Shown here: in pieces, positions 34,545 to 45,900 of the stretch
Layout of the letters: every line of letters begins with the position of its first letter
Position numbering within the stretch: the stretch's first letter is position 1
From: Chlorops oryzae
Taxonomy: Eukaryota; Arthropoda; Insecta; Diptera; Chloropidae
Length of the DNA: 64,000 nucleotides
Assembly: GCA_020466095.1 (NCBI GenBank)
Contig: CM035808.1
Span: 43,610,793 to 43,674,792, forward strand
Reading direction: 5' to 3'
The notes under the pieces: generated by a model
The model's input: the letters and a program-made list of their open reading frames with translations, nothing else
What the model was told of the DNA's origin: nothing
Databases searched by the model: none
Program-made: the position numbers and the translations under genes

Positions 34545-34880
34545 ATAACTGGAAAATGAGGAAGTAGCATTTTCCAGACATAGAGTATGCAATATGCTTG
34601 AGTAATAGTCGCGACTTCGGGTTTAAAGTCTTCAAGTGACTGATTAACACGGTGCGGTATGAGTTTTGATGATTGCCACCTGGCGGCGCAGCGACAATCA
34701 TAGGCATCAGTCGGTGAAGATGGTGCGGTACGACCGGTTTTACAACCCAATGCGCGCTGAGTCGATCACCGCTACTTAGTGGAGCACCGGGTCGTCTGTG
34801 AACTTTGAAAGCAAAAGCTCGCTGGATCTCGTGCAGACGCTGTGAATGGTGAATTTTTGAAAGATGATATTTATTCTACG
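34545..34880 (-). other. Candidate coding exon or conserved GC-rich island
   Basis: A GC-richer block stands out from AT-rich surroundings. On the minus strand it is open for about 110 codons and includes LHEIQRAFAFKVHRRPGAPL and then HWVVKPVVPHHLHRLMPMIV. A possible acceptor (CATTCACAG) and donor (CCGCCAG then GTGGCA) frame it. The text looks like real protein, but no family was recognised and no joining exons were found. A conserved non-coding element is equally possible. Confidence 0.3.
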
Positions 34881-35640
34881 CATAATGGACTTCAATTAAT
34901 TTTCCTTTTCAAGATGTGACGGACTTTGTTTTGCAGTATTTTGATGTAATTTATGGGCAACATTTTTTTTTGGTTTTCAGTTCCTATTTTGCATGACCTT
35001 TTTCTCCCCCTTTTTACATCACAATCAATTTAAACTCTATTGTCCTTCCGATAACTTGAAAAGAAACATTTAAAATGGTTATTTACTCTGCGGTTGTCCA
35101 ACATTTCAATTAACTCTATTGATTTCTATTGATCACATTCGGCTCTTTATCGAGTCCCTTTTCTGGTTAAAATAATCAAAAATTCATTCGATTTCTGATC
35201 AGAAACGATAGGTGCTTTTGTTGGGGTAAACATAAGTGAAAAACAATTGAAATAATCGATAAGGTGCGGTCCATAACAATAGGAAATGCAAAAAAGTATT
35301 ATATATTTTGAAATAATATTTTTTCAGTGTATTAAATGAAAATTCCTTATACGCAGAAAATTGTGTAAATGTGTTCGTGTTTACCACACCAGGTGTAAGG
35401 TTTTGTTTACTTTATTATTTTTTGCAAAACTGTTATTGATTTAAATGCACACAATTTGCTGCATAAAAACTTGCGGCCCATAACTAAAGGTAGGAAACTT
35501 TTAAATCGGAACGAACATTTTATGCAATAACTCTGCAACCAGGGTTGCATTTTTAAATCTTTTACCAAGCTTTTGAAAACAGATGTTGTCATTTTCTATC
35601 TGTCAAATTTGAGCGTAATCGAACGCTGCTTTTGAGTTTT
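34881..35640. other. Intergenic, nothing recognised
   Basis: AT-rich. No gene, RNA or clear repeat was seen. The last 200 bp may belong to the Tc1/mariner-like relic that follows. Confidence 0.35.
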
Positions 35641-35647
35641 ATAGAAG

Positions 35648-36010
35648 ATGGAAGTTGAACGCAGAAAGCTTATTGTGCACAAATATTTGGAAAAACCAAA
35701 CGCTTCGGTGTCCGAAATAGCAAAAGTATTAAAATTTCCAAAAACTACAGTGTACAATGTACTAAAACGTTATAAGGAAACTTTAAGCATCGATCGACGC
35801 AAACATCAGCGCAAAAAAGTTGGAACACGTGATATCAAACTGAAAAAAAAGGTTCTTAGTTCGATTTCGAGGAATCCTGGGCTTTCTGATGGAGATCGTG
35901 CTAAAAAATGTGGAACTTACAAGGCAATGGTACGGAAAATACGTGTTGCCGCTGGATATAAGAGCTATCGTGCCCAAAAAAATCCAAATACTTATAGGAA
36001 ATTTAAGTAA
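35648..36010 (+). pseudogene. Tc1/mariner-like transposase, N-terminal fragment
   Basis: A 120-residue frame begins MEVERRKLIVHKYLEKPNAS and contains a helix-turn-helix (VSEIAKVLKFPKTTVYNVLK, residues about 20-40), followed by a basic linker and a second helix region ending VAAGYKSYRAQKNPN. This is the paired-like DNA-binding half of a Tc1/mariner-superfamily transposase. The catalytic domain does not follow: the frame stops at 36010, and a C-terminal piece occurs downstream on the opposite strand. Confidence 0.75.
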
Positions 36011-36090
36011 AACATCAAAAAACAAAGAAGATAACAAAACTATCAAACCGGTTTTCATTCTGTTTTATTAAATGAATGGTCCTGTTTTAT

Positions 36091-36365
36091 TTATACATTG
36101 AAAATTTTGATTAGGCATTGGATCCGGAAGGTTTTTTTTTTTGGATTATCTGGCTCCAAGCTTCTCCAACCTCTTAAAATCGATTCTTTCAGTGCATTGA
36201 TGGTTTCATTTTGCTTATTATTCGCATAAACGTGGTTGATTAGGATAGCCAAAAGGTTTTCAGTTGGGTGTAGGTCAGAGAAACAATTTGGGTAATCAAG
36301 ATCTTTCACGGAACCAAGTAACAGCTTGCTTGCCGTCATGGTCAGAAGAAATTTCTAGTTGAAAA
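36091..36365 (-). pseudogene. Tc1/mariner-like transposase, C-terminal fragment, inverted
   Basis: On the minus strand, DHDGKQAVTWFRERS is followed after a one-base frame shift by LDYPNCFSDLHPTENLLAIL, then HVYANNKQNETINALKESIL. These correspond to the second catalytic Asp region and the NPIENLW-type block with the last catalytic acidic residue of Tc1/mariner transposases. The piece is in the opposite orientation to the N-terminal fragment at 35648-36010, so the relic is both rearranged and frameshifted and cannot make an active enzyme. Confidence 0.7.
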
Positions 36366-37968
36366 ATCTATATATTTCCTGATTTTTTCCAATGAAATGG
36401 AATAAAACTGCACTGGGGCACGTTAACATAGTCAGACATAGTCATACAAAACCATCGATGTTTGCTATATTGAATAACCAAATTTCAATCCCCGGCAGCA
36501 ATTATTTGGCGTTTGATCTATAATTTTTTTACTTACTTATTTATTCATAGCTTAAATAATAATTATTTGGGGCTAACAATAATTATGTACATTTAAATCT
36601 ATTGGAACATCTCCTTGAAAAATTGAGCTGCTAATAAAATGTCTTTGCGGACTCCTCTCCATCTTTTTTTTTTTTGAGGACCCCTCTTTTCCTAACACCT
36701 CAAACATTCCAACAATCATAGGTTCTCTTACAATCAGAATTTTTGTTATGCGAAAGTAATTGGAAAACTTTGCATTTCTTCCCGAGCCATATTTATTTTC
36801 ATACACATCTTGGTCCGCTAGACTAAAAGAGCTCGCTTACAATTGCGTTTGGCGCGCCGTCTAAGCCGCGCTTTTTATAGAAAAGATAATTTTCAGTAGT
36901 TACGCAGCCTTTTTTTGCTTGATTTTTTTTTCGTCCCATTTAGTTTCCCTCCAGTTTTCCCAATTAAAAAAATGTAAGAGTTTAAAAAAAAATCAATTTC
37001 AATTCAAAGAAAAAAGGATTCAGGACTAGTTTAATTATAATAAAAAAAAAAAAAACTCATTTATGTTAAATTAATTAATTACTCTCGCAATCCAAACAAA
37101 TTAACGAACATTTTCAGCGAAATTGCATTACGAAATTGATTACAAAACTCGCACTATCAAGTTACAGGCGGAATGGCCGCTTTGGCCGACACGGATGATA
37201 AGATAAAATAGGCGCACATTGATGGCATATTTATTTGCCGTTTGCCGATCTTTTTCGTGGTCTTCGATCGTTTTACGAATTTGAAAATATGCATTTGGCG
37301 ATGTCACTTGCTTTTAATGGTTAGTCTTAAAACCAATTTTATGTTTGGCCTCTCAAACTTCCTCGTGAAATGATGATGAGAAGAGATGAAAAGTGGTGTT
37401 GATGGTGCCTCAACGTTTAAAGTATAAGTTATTGCGAGTAATGATGTTGGAGTTTGCAATTAAAAACTTTTAAATAAGCTCTTTGAGGTGCAATATTCGA
37501 TTTTAATTGGCAAATTTATATGAGCAGGGTTTAAGTGGTACTTAAAAAAGATTTTGTTTAACTGCAAAAACGCTCATCAAAACGACTTATGGGATTTGAT
37601 ATTTATGGTAGCTTTGAGTGATTACGAGAAGCATATGCGCAGGAAGGCAAGTGTATTTCCTTCAAAAGATGGGTCGAATATTTCACGATGCTGTAAACAG
37701 TTAGAAAAATTGTCATTTGAAGACGGCAATGGATGAAAATGGACATATTTGTTTTCTGGTTTGTGTGACAAAAAATTCCAAAATTCATTAAATTTTTTAT
37801 GTATCTTGAACATTTCACAAGCCAACAGTCTTTTTATTTATTTCTTCGAATGGAAATTAAGTCGATGAGCCTAGTTTACAAATGAATGAGTAAATGTAAT
37901 TTTTTGGTCAGTTATGCTTTCATAAATTAATTGTATAGATTTCTCAAAATGATTAAAAACTTTAAATA
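36366..37968. other. Intergenic; 3' UTR of the NEMP gene at its end
   Basis: AT-rich with no supported gene. A possible poly-A signal for the NEMP gene (AATAAATAAA on the minus strand) lies near 37832-37841, about 130 bp past its stop codon. Confidence 0.4.
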
Positions 37969-39696
37969 TCAATCGTCATCGTCAGTGTACGTTTCAGTTC
38001 GGCTGTAATGATTTCGGTGGTAGTTGCTAGTCACTCCATTAGTCATTGGATTATGCATATTATAAGATGAGCCCCTTTGAAACGATGTATTTCTCGGACT
38101 GATGATTGGCTTGAAACGAGATTGCGGAGTAAGTCTACCGCCATTGAGTGATTTCCGTAGAGGGATTTGATTTTCTTCATCTTCGCTGATTTCTTCAGCA
38201 TCGTCAATTGTAGGAGCAATGTTAAGTTCACTTTCTTCCGAATCACTTTCACTATCACAATCAATGTGTGAACTTTCAAAGCGTAAAATTTCGTCGTCAT
38301 GTAAATGGGATGCTCCTTCAACGAATTCTGCAAAACGCATCGGATCCTTCAAATTTGAAATGAGCTGCAATGGAAAAAAAATCATTAATAGCATTTATAC
38401 ATATTGGAGATTTAAGTTGAATCAAATGAAAACTTACGCGCCACTGCTTACAATCTGGACTACTGGCAAATTTTCTCAATTCATCCAATGCCTTTGTTGT
38501 TTCTTTTACGCCTTGTTCATAGAATTCTTCGCTAGTTAAAAGCCGCTGTTTCGGCGGGAATCTCCTTAGATAAAAAGCTCTTAATCTGAACAAAAGGCTA
38601 CGTGGGAAATAGTGCAGCAAAGCAGTTAACACAATAATGGCAACAGTTGCCTCCTCAAAGTAACTCGAAAGATAAATACTAAGCAATGCTATGAATTGCA
38701 ATGTCCATTTGATTATGTTTTTGCTACGTTTATTTCGCGGTGGACCCCAACGATAGCATAGCATAAAGGAAATTAGACCCGTAATCAATAGATACCAAAA
38801 GACATAGGTGCGATAGGTCACCACGACCAATTGTATGTTCTCCCACAGTAATTGTATCATATAAATTCCGATAGTCCAGCCTCCAATTAATACACCATAC
38901 ATGACCGGCCGTCTAAAAAACAAAAACCAAACAAACATATTTAAATTGTAATTCGATAATAAAAATCAACTTACTTTGGCACCAACTTGCTCGCCAGCCA
39001 AATCAGCAACATAAATGATGAGCAGATGCCAAAAGTTACGCCGGCCGTGTAGAAAAATATTGAATTATGACTTAATTCTCCGGCATAAACGAAGACGGCG
39101 ATACCGACGACCAATTGAATGACACGCCAAAAGTCGACACGCATCTGCTGGAGTCGCACGCGGTAGCTTTGAGTCGCCTCGATTCCTATGCAATGTTGTC
39201 CGAAAGGCGAAATCTGTAGTCGTGAGCGTTTTTGTGAGAAGATATTGAAGCTGAACAATGAACGTTGTTCATCGAAATGCTTGCGAACTTCGGCTGGTGT
39301 TATGCCTTCATATTGGGTATAGTCATCGTCCGGAATATCCAACTGTAGCTCCACACTCTCAAAAAAGCGAGGAATGGTCTTAGCTGCTCCGCGATAACAG
39401 TAGATTTGCAGTTCATTTTGGAAAAAGCCGATCCTTCGCTCTTGGGGCTTGTAATTTATAACAGTGTCGGGTTCCAAATAAGTTACTAGAAGAACATTGA
39501 AGTTTTTGAATAATTATAAGAAATTTAGAAATAGCTGGGATTGATAAAAATGAGAGTGGTCAAGTTATAAAACAACAACAAAACCGAGTTAAGCTCTTTT
39601 TCGTTGAGATCATAGTTATAAAAATAACTTACTCGCACTTTCGCCAGATACAGTTAGAAATAAGCAGGAGCAAAGTAAAACTTTTAATAAAAACAT
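37969..39696 (-). CDS. Nuclear envelope integral membrane protein (NEMP/TMEM194)
   Basis: Four exons on the minus strand (39696-39633, 39485-38975, 38912-38438, 38364-37969) join in phase into 481 residues. A signal peptide comes first (MFLLKVLLCSCLFLTVSGES), then a lumenal domain (about 22-150) with YCYRGAAKTIPRFFESVELQ and FNIFSQKRSRLQISPFGQHC. Five or more membrane segments follow between about 150 and 320, including VIQLVVGIAVFVYAG, GVTFGICSSFMLLIWLA and TYVFWYLLITGLISFMLCY. The cytoplasmic or nuclear tail has LTSEEFYEQGVKETTKALDELR and an acidic Ser/Glu/Asp stretch, and ends in TYTDDDD-stop. NEMP family proteins stiffen the inner nuclear envelope and support fertility in animals. The start is the first in-frame Met with a classical signal sequence. 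No defects were seen. The fly counterpart is, from memory, CG9723. Confidence 0.9.
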
Positions 39697-40520
39697 ATTT
39701 GATTAACTTTAAGCGCACAAATCGAATCGAACATTTGAACTTGTAATCAGCTTTATTTCAAAAATTGCCGAAATGCCTTATTTGAGCATTTGTTTACATC
39801 AGATTACTATGAATTTCTAATCAGTGATGCCACACTATATTTTTGGAAATCCGTAGATTTCCGTCGATTGCACATTGCGACAGCCGTAGATTTACAGACT
39901 TTTTTAAGGTAAGATCCTGTACTCAGATAGATATACAGTAAGAAAAGTGCTCATATGAAACACATGCAAAAAAAAATCGAATATTACTTCGAAGTAAATA
40001 CTTTGCTTTCGCTTTTGCTGACCCTTAAAACACTTAGAAGTTTTGACTATGCAGGGTTGCATGCGTCTTACCGGCTATTCTTTGCCAGAAAGAGGAACAT
40101 GTCAATATTTTATACAAAGTGAGTGCCAAAACAACTGATTGCTTCTCAATTTTCAAAGTAAGCACAAACACCGACTTTAAAAGTGTGAAATTTTAATCGC
40201 TAAACTATTTTTTAGATGGATAGCATAACAATTTCCATAAATATCTGAAAGCCAATATCTATAGATCTGGTATCACTGGTAGCACTGTTCGCTACATCCC
40301 CAGCCGGAATGGGTTTCAAATATACGCTATTTACACGTTAAGACAATTCGATAATGAAACCAATTTTAGACGGCAAGGGAAGCAGGGGGAAGAGAGAAAA
40401 ACGCTACCATACTCTTAACGTGTAAATGGCCCCATATTATGCATGTATTCGATAATTTTATGGTAGGTCTTCCGTTGAGCCCTTTTACACTGGTCAATTA
40501 TTGACCCTCAATTTATATTT
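39697..40520. other. Intergenic upstream of NEMP
   Basis: Holds the NEMP promoter region and AT-rich sequence. A duplicated GTAGATTT motif occurs at 39850-39895. No further gene is supported. Confidence 0.35.
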
Positions 40521-41825
40521 CGTCGAGCGAGTAAAATAATGTACCACGTAAAAATTTAGACGTTTTGAGTTAACAACGGGGATTACCTATTTAAGACCCT
40601 ATCTTTAATGTGGCGTTCTCCGTTTTTTGATATCTCTTCTCGTTTTCGAGATATCAGCGGGACATTTGTCACACGTGCTGGTAGAATTTTTGTTTTTTTG
40701 CGATTTTGTTCCATGTGCACAGCAATTAGCACGTAGTACATTTATCGATATAAAATCGGCTGAACAAATCGCTCAGTAAAATAGTGTACCACGTGCAATC
40801 AAAATGTAAACAAGATGGACGGGCATCAAGTTACTCTCGAATTGGAGGAAATCTATGAGTAAGAAATAGAAATTAAAGTTTATTTATTAATTTGATTTAA
40901 TCCAAATTCAATTATAAAACAGAATATATGAACCCTTCTGCCCAAATGACGAATATTATTGTTTGTTTTTAAAGAAAAATAAAAAAAGGCTTTCTAAAGC
41001 TACACAGAAAATGCTTGGAATTTTTTACTTCTTAACTTCTGATATACTTTTTTCTCTTGGCTTATTACTTTAAAATAGAATACCATACACAAACTTTTAA
41101 AAATATCATTTTTAACGAAATTTGTATCGGAACGCATTTTGAGAATGGAATATCAGGTCGGGGAACTTAAGGATAAACGTATTGGAATTCCAAAAATAAT
41201 GGGGGTTGAAGTTAGAAAAAAAGGTAGCATAACGTTTTTCGGGGTGGTCCATGTAAATTTAAAAAATGTCATCTTTGTTTGCCGACCTTCCAAGTCTCGA
41301 AGAAAAAAGGTCATAGGTGCTCGTCCATAGAGGCCGTAACGTTTTTTTTTTTTGGAAAATTTTTAACTCCTCCACCGCTCTCTTATCTAAAAATTGTCCA
41401 ACAAATTTTTTTTGCTCTCAATGTCACCTGGACGAAGCATTGACTGTGATATCCTTTAAAGATTTAACTATTTGAACATCTTTTTTTCCATTTCTTTATC
41501 AATAATTTGAAAACCAATAGAAAAATAAAGAACTGAAAAATTTGCTTCCTGATTTTGTACTATGTGCATGAATTAATATACAAAACAGACAACGAACGGC
41601 ACATAGTACAATCACTGATATCGAAAAATCAATTCTTACAATCAAACAGAAATCAAGTATTGCTTAAAAGCACTTGCATTGTATTCTTTGAACTGTGTTT
41701 TATAAGTCTGCAAAATTTAAAAAACATTGACCGTACTGTTTTTGAGATATCTATTCCCAAACTTTAAACGCGATTTCTCAAAAATAGCTAAATGGCGTAT
41801 GGGACAACATTTTACTCGCTCGACG
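40521..41825. mobile_element. TIR element with CGTCGAGCGAGTAAAAT ends
   Basis: 1,305 bp bounded by perfect 17-bp inverted ends CGTCGAGCGAGTAAAAT (left) and ATTTTACTCGCTCGACG (right), both flanked by ATTT (40517-40520 and 41826-41829). Inside, GTGTACCACGTG and GTACTATGTGC/GCACATAGTAC motifs recur. No transposase was recognised, and the superfamily is undetermined from the 4-bp flank. Confidence 0.65.
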
Positions 41826-41847
41826 ATTTGTATTCCCATTACACTGC

Positions 41848-42162
41848 AGCCACACGTTCAATAATTTGCTTTAAAGTTGAGCACACCTACTGGTTGTCAA
41901 AATTCTTTAAAATTGAAGCTATGACGTAGGCTGCACGCAACTTGAAAGGTAATTTAATTTTCAAAATGCTGTCGTCAAGGAAACAGCTTAGAATGCTATG
42001 CAACTATGATCAGCTGTTAAAAACTTGAACGTAAAATTGAAACGTAGCTTGAAAGAAAAATTGAAGTCAAGTTGGCGTTCAAGTTCTAAAAGTGTGAGTG
42101 CATTTGTAAAATGTTTTGAGTGTATGGGAACTTGAAAGGCAAAAATTGAACGTGTGGGTGCC
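41848..42162. mobile_element. Small TIR element (CACACGTTCAAT ends)
   Basis: About 315 bp with inverted ends GCAGCCACACGTTCAAT and ATTGAACGTGTGGGTGC. It is dominated by TTGAA/AACTTGAA motifs. Non-coding MITE-like element between the preceding element and the small gene at 42166. Confidence 0.55.
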
Positions 42163-42165
42163 GTG

Positions 42166-42429
42166 TTAGGAGTTAAACGAACCCATCACGGTACTGAATT
42201 CAGTAAGCAATTCCCGCACTTTGCTCGCCCAAAGAGGGAGAATAGAGTTAAATTTGCTTCTAATGGGATCTACGCAGATATGCAGAAAGATAGAACGAGC
42301 TGTTCTTGTTAAGTAAGTAAGTTTGTAGCGAAGCTTCCCTGCTTTACTTTTTTTTGCTGCTTTTTGCACTTGCTTCGAAATATCGACAAATGATATTTCG
42401 TCGTCAAATTCAAAGAAATTCGATGACAT
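42166..42429 (-). CDS. Small protein of unknown function, 87 aa
   Basis: A single open frame starts at an ATG in the context AACCAATGTC (42429) and reads MSSNFFEFDDEISFVDISKQ, then a Lys-rich stretch (VQKAAKKSKAGKLRYKL) and a more hydrophobic half with LHICVDPIRSKFNSILPLW. Composition is protein-like and there is no low complexity. It lies about 570 bp from the nod start codon on the opposite strand, so the two could share a divergent promoter region. No family was recognised; it may be part of a longer spliced gene. Confidence 0.45.
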   Translation of the reverse strand: MSSNFFEFDDEISFVDISKQVQKAAKKSKAGKLRYKLTYLTRTARSIFLHICVDPIRSKFNSILPLWASKVRELLTEFSTVMGSFNS

Positions 42430-42994
42430 TGGTTTTCACGTTATTCCGTCAAAGAAAAAACGTGCTTGTTGTTATGTTGAAGTAAAAAGACTTCGCCCGC
42501 TCAAATTTAAATGCAACCCTGCATGCCCGATAGCTTTTAATCTGCGTATTCGATGAAGTATCAGAAGTAACTCAAAGTACTTCTAGGTTTTTTTTATCAT
42601 GTGATTAGTGTGGGAAATTTACTTCCTTCATATCCGCGTAGAGCCCTTAAACAAAGAAGTATTCCACTGCCGAATACTCTTCGAATGTTTATTACATTAG
42701 GGTAAACCTACGCTGGATAATTTCAGAGAACTAAAACCCTGAATAATATAGCCGCGAAGATAATCTATTGCATGTACTCTTTCGGTAATGAATGTTGTGG
42801 GTTATATTTGGTTGTGGGCTCACCCCATTAAGCGGTGCGCCGCTGGGTAGTGTATCAAAGACCCTCGATAGTCGTATATGCTTACAGCTATCGATACTAT
42901 CGTTAATGTTATCGATTTGTTTGATTCAAATGATGCTATTCCGCTGAAAAACGCTATCTTAAATTGTGGAACTACGTATTATATCGAATAAAAG
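42430..42994. promoter_or_regulatory. Divergent intergenic region upstream of nod
   Basis: 565 bp between the small minus-strand gene and the nod start. It includes a short ATCGATA-rich stretch (42860-42920, similar to the ATCGAT elements). Any promoter of nod should lie here; no TATA box stands out. Confidence 0.4.
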
Positions 42995-45900
42995 ATGATT
43001 GACGGTGTAGAATACGATAAACCAGTTAGAGTGGCCGTGCGGCAACGACCAGTGGAAAACATAAATGATTATGACATCGTCGTAAAATACGAATCCAATC
43101 TCAAAAATGTAAGTTCGTTCATTCAAACAATGGCGTCCAATTCCGTTATCAATCGAACGGATTATTATTTTGTAACTGTTAAGAATAATTATTACTCGAC
43201 CTCTGTCTAGCACATATTGTATGAGTGCAGTTCCCGAAAACTTAATCAGATCTCAATAAGTCCATTGTAAGGAATGAATGATTCCGGTGGTTCCATTGCG
43301 GGCTTATTCCAGTACTAACGATATGCTATCATTCAAACTATTGCTTATAAGAACGTAACACTTTATTTTACAGATAATCTTGGTTGATGGCAGACCGTAC
43401 TGTTTTGACTCTGTCCTAGGACCTGGAGTATCCCAAAAACAACTATTCGCCGAGCTTATTGATCCTTTACTTGAAAAGGTGAAGAGAGGTTTTAATTGCA
43501 CAGCCTTGGCTTATGGTCAAACGGGCACTGGAAAATCATACACCATGGGACTCAGCACTGAGGTAAGTTAATTAAAAGATTAAAGATCAAACAAAATGTA
43601 AAAAAAATTTTGTTTTATTTCAGGTCCAGGATCCAGATGAAGCTGGCGTTGTACGCCAATGCTTATGGAAATTGTTAAAATATATCGATGATTTCGAGTT
43701 GAGAGCTTCCTTCATAGAGATTTACAATGAAAGAGCATTTGATCTACTTGCACCTTGCGCAGATGAGCCAATAATGGCAAAAGGTAACTATTTGGGAGAA
43801 GTTACCTTAAGTTTAACTTAATAGAATTAATAGGACTATTCTTAAGGTTTTAAGCTTTCTGGCGGAACTCGTGCACCGATTAAAACAATTGAGGATTGTG
43901 AAAATATCTTGAAACTTGGCATTAATAAGCGACATGTTCGTCCAACCGTTATGAACAGTCAAAGCTCACGATCGCATGTCATTTTTACAATCGCATTATC
44001 GAGCAAACGCAAAACAAACCCAACATGGGCTTGTTTGAATCTCGTCGATCTGGCTGGCTCAGAAGGTGTACGTCGCACTGGACATATCGGTGTAGCAAAG
44101 TCCGAGGGAGTACATATCAATCAAGGCTTACTGTGCATTGGTAAAATAGTGCAAGCCATGTCAGAAGGGAAAAAAGTAATACCTTATCGTGACAGCGTTT
44201 TAGGATGTGTTTTACAAGGTAAGTTTATAAAATTTCTGGCTATTATATGATTGCAAGTTAATTTTTACTTTTAGATTCACTCAATATGAACTCATATCTA
44301 ACGATCTTGGCGTGTATAAGTGCCAAACGCATTGATCTAAGCGAAACGCTGTCGACCATTAGATTTGCGCAAACAACGAAACAACTCAAAAGAACACCTC
44401 AAATGAACTCTACTTTGAAGGAGTTAAATGTGAGTTTTTTTTTTTTTTTTTTTGAAAATATGCTTTATTTATAAGTATAATTCTCCAATTAACAACAATT
44501 CACTCATTACGTATATAACCGTAATCAATAAGATCGATTACAACATCCCTTATTCGTTCTTCATAAACGGACGTATTTTTTGCTCCCAAAAATCCTGCAT
44601 TCTCCACATCGGTTAAGTTTCCCGACTGTATTTTTTCGCTTAGTTCTGCAAAATCTGGCGTGTCTTCACTTTGAAGTGTTATTATTGGCAAAGTCATCAT
44701 TGCAAAGAGCAAACCAGAAATTCCTTTGCTCTTTAATTGTTCTTCCAATGCGTCGCGTGGAAATACTTTTTGCGGACAAGAACCTAGCCTATATAGTTCA
44801 AAGGAACTTTTACCAAATCATTGATGTCAAACCGATCTCATGAAACTTACCGCAAAAGATGTTCACTCAATTCTTTATGGTATATATCCAGCATTTCAGC
44901 GTAGTAAGCTCGCCGAAATTCCCTCGTTGTATTCGTAAAAATGAAGTACATTAAGTCCACAACAGGCGAAGCATACCGCATAAATTGCCAATCAATCAAG
45001 CAAAGATCCAAAACATTTCCATGGCGCTAAATTGAAAAAAAAAAAAACGCAAAATGGTAAATAAAAATCAAAATAATTGGAAAAAAAATTCCTTCACTCA
45101 CGTCGTTTAAAAACAAAATATTATTATTCCAACAATCTCCGTGAGAAACAACTGCATAGGGCTCACAATCCGCCGCATTGATGCATGCCAAGAGTAATGA
45201 AAAATAGGAATTTTCTTTGAATAACTTTTTAATAATATCGAAATACTTTGTATGCGTTTTAGGGCATATCGATTTTAAAACACTTTCTTTTAAAGATTCA
45301 AAATACGCTATAAAAAGTTCTTCATTCTTGCGCGCTTCAAAGATGTCAACGATATTTTTGAATTTTTCTAATTTCTCTGGCGCTTGATCTTTGATTGCCA
45401 GCGAAACGGCATGCAATTTCGCATAAGCGCGAATGACGTAAAAAACATGTTGCTCATCCAATGCCTTGAAGCGATCGAAAAGCTTAAATCCATGCTCCAC
45501 TAGATCCTCCATAATGATAGTTTCATCATATTCCTCACTAAGTGTACAAAAGTAATCGGCATATTCATGGAAGCGGTTCGCATTGATCGTGATGCCTTTA
45601 CTTCGTTGAAATTCATCGATCATTGGTAGAAACTATAAAAGATCATTGTCATGATAACTTTACGCCACGACATTTTTCGAAAAAAAAAACTTTTCTATTT
45701 ACCTCTGTGTATGCTAATATTTCTCTTAAAAAGCATGGTCTAGCAAAAAACTGCTCTCTCTGAGCTTGATTTTTCGGTGGCACTTTAACGATGTATTGCA
45801 ATTTTTTCGAACTTCCCCGATCGTTTGCTATTATTCGATACACAACACCAACATAGTTTTCACCTTTTGCGGTTGCACACTGAATTTCGTATTTGAAATC

